A stretch of DNA of 34,879 nt from Thermodesulfovibrionia bacterium (GTDB lineage: Bacteria; Nitrospirota; Thermodesulfovibrionia; UBA6902): positions 1 through 34,879 of the forward strand of contig JAGVNU010000047.1 of assembly GCA_020053105.1 (NCBI GenBank), read 5' to 3'. A program made the position numbers and the translations under genes. Below the pieces are notes generated by a model. The model made no database searches, was not told the origin of the DNA, and saw nothing but the letters and a program-made list of their open reading frames with translations. Positions 33,862 to 34,879 of the stretch are shown one piece after another. The stretch's first letter is position 1; each line of letters begins with the position of its first letter.

Positions 33862-34746
33862 ATGTTCGAAAATCCATTATTGAAATTCCGTCTGGTCAAT
33901 TACCTGCTTTCCGTTTTTATATTGCTGGCAGTCCTCCTGCTGGCCCGGAGCATTGTCAGTATTTCCTTCTCAAAAAAGGAGGCGCTCCCTCCAATTACTA
34001 AGGACAAGACATTACTTAACAAAAACAATAATGACCTTATGCAATATTCCGCGATTTTAGAAAAAAACCCTTTTGGCAGACCTATGAAGCTATACCCGGT
34101 TGAGATGAAACAGGAAGCGGAGAAGTCAGTCGGCGCGTTATCCAATTTGGTCCTGATCGGGACAATCGCAGGGCCGCAGTATCTGAGCTATGCAATATTT
34201 GAAGATAAATCCCAGCCCGGCATCCAGGAGCTCTTTGGTTATGGAGAAAAAGTCTTTAATTATGGAGTACTAGCCAGGATTACCATGACATCAGTTGATA
34301 TAGTGCAGGACTCTCAGACTGTTACACTTACATTCCCTTCCGAAGAAACCGTCGTCGAACCGGGAAACCGGACAGAGCGCACTGCGCCAGAAGCCCCGCA
34401 AACCTCCTTTGCCAGAAAGGTCGGGGAACAGGAATACATTCTTGACAGCAGAAGGGTCCAGAAGTCACTGGAGAACCCTGAGCAGATATTGACGGACGCG
34501 CGGCTGCTGCCTAACTTCGTAGACGGCAGGCAGGCCGGGTTCAAAATCAGTGAAGTCCTCCCGGATGGACTATACGGCAGTCTGGGATTAAAAAACGGAG
34601 ATGTCCTGTTGCGGGTAAACGGACTTGAAATATCTAACCCTGAAGTTGCAATCCAGGCCATGTCTGCATTAAAGGGGATGAACAGGGTCAATCTTGACAT
34701 AGTAAGAAGCGGCAAGAATATTTCCATGAGCTACCAGATAAGATAA
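33862..34746 (+). CDS. gspC: Type II secretion system inner-membrane protein GspC
   Basis: GspC links the inner-membrane platform to the GspD secretin. The 294-residue protein has a short cytoplasmic start, one membrane helix (about 13-30, YLLSVFILLAVLLLARSI), and the HR domain with NPFGRP then LSNLVLIGTIAG and YAIFEDKSQPGIQELFGYGE. A C-terminal PDZ domain follows (about 225-294, GFKISEVLPDGLYGSLGLKNGD and VLLRVNG). It is the start of a probable gsp cluster that would continue past the window, with gspD normally next. Confidence 0.88.
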   Translation: MFENPLLKFRLVNYLLSVFILLAVLLLARSIVSISFSKKEALPPITKDKTLLNKNNNDLMQYSAILEKNPFGRPMKLYPVEMKQEAEKSVGALSNLVLIGTIAGPQYLSYAIFEDKSQPGIQELFGYGEKVFNYGVLARITMTSVDIVQDSQTVTLTFPSEETVVEPGNRTERTAPEAPQTSFARKVGEQEYILDSRRVQKSLENPEQILTDARLLPNFVDGRQAGFKISEVLPDGLYGSLGLKNGDVLLRVNGLEISNPEVAIQAMSALKGMNRVNLDIVRSGKNISMSYQIR

Positions 34747-34879
34747 GCTTCTTACATTAGCGCTATTACTCTTATATTCTTTACCCTAAAACAGATATAG
34801 AAACGGAAAAAGAAGCAAAACCCCCTTCTGGTTAAAGGGATTGGGATGATATAAAATATCACCCAACAGGTTAAGAAAC
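34747..34879 (+). other. Window end after gspC, no gene seen
   Basis: These 133 bases hold no open frame of note, no clear terminator and no ribosome binding site followed by a start. If gspD follows, it begins beyond the window. Confidence 0.5.

Noticed and set aside
1-34879. CRISPR array, tRNA or rRNA genes
   Set aside because: No regularly spaced direct repeats, no cloverleaf with CCA-end features and no rRNA-like sequence were seen on either strand by reading.

Overview
The window looks like a chromosomal segment of an anaerobic, diderm bacterium of moderate GC. Diderm features are lpxC (lipid A) and a GspC-type type II secretion protein. Anaerobic or menaquinone features are a CooC-type CODH maturation ATPase, a type 1B dihydroorotate dehydrogenase pair (pyrD/pyrK), the futalosine-pathway gene mqnD and an ISC-type Fe-S cluster. 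My best guess is the Nitrospirota (Thermodesulfovibrionia-like). This is inferred from gene content, not from a marker gene.

Layout. 1-1993 is a decayed accessory end. It holds the start of a HigB-type toxin running off the window, an IS256-family transposase that has lost its N-terminal half, a frameshifted lipoprotein remnant, and a tiny Lys/Ala-rich ORF closed by a very strong terminator. 1994-5275 (+) carries trpB2, cooC and a PP-loop tRNA-thiolation-like protein. 5282-11311 (-) carries hisF, hisA, a CPA2 antiporter, an MscS channel and an M23 peptidase. 11566-12304 (+) is a crcB/DUF190 pair, followed by a convergent HDOD gene.

13379-24640 (+) is the core of the window: one long pyrimidine operon, pyrR-pyrB-pyrC-carA-(membrane protein)-carB-greA-pyrK-pyrD-(SAM hydrolase family). 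It is preceded by a consensus sigma-70-type promoter and a leader containing a recognisable PyrR-binding RNA motif, so UMP-dependent PyrR control is likely. A glycosyltransferase-like gene follows. 25712-28912 is an Fe-S cluster: an IscR-type operator, an Rrf2 regulator, a TusA-fold protein, a NifS-family protein whose PLP lysine is replaced by glutamine, IscU, and then mqnD. The remainder holds a Ppx/GppA phosphatase and a GNAT acetyltransferase (+), lpxC and tldD (-), mtnP and gspC (+).

The most interesting signals are: (1) the NifS homologue lacking its Schiff-base lysine and other active-site residues inside an otherwise intact ISC-like operon; (2) two copies of a 27-bp GC-rich palindrome inserted in frame inside carA and mqnD; (3) the PyrR-binding leader in a diderm; (4) the IscR type-1-like operator overlapping a promoter; (5) a recurring arrangement in which a -10 box ends 6-8 bases before a start codon with no Shine-Dalgarno, suggesting leaderless mRNAs. 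No rRNA, tRNA or CRISPR array was seen.
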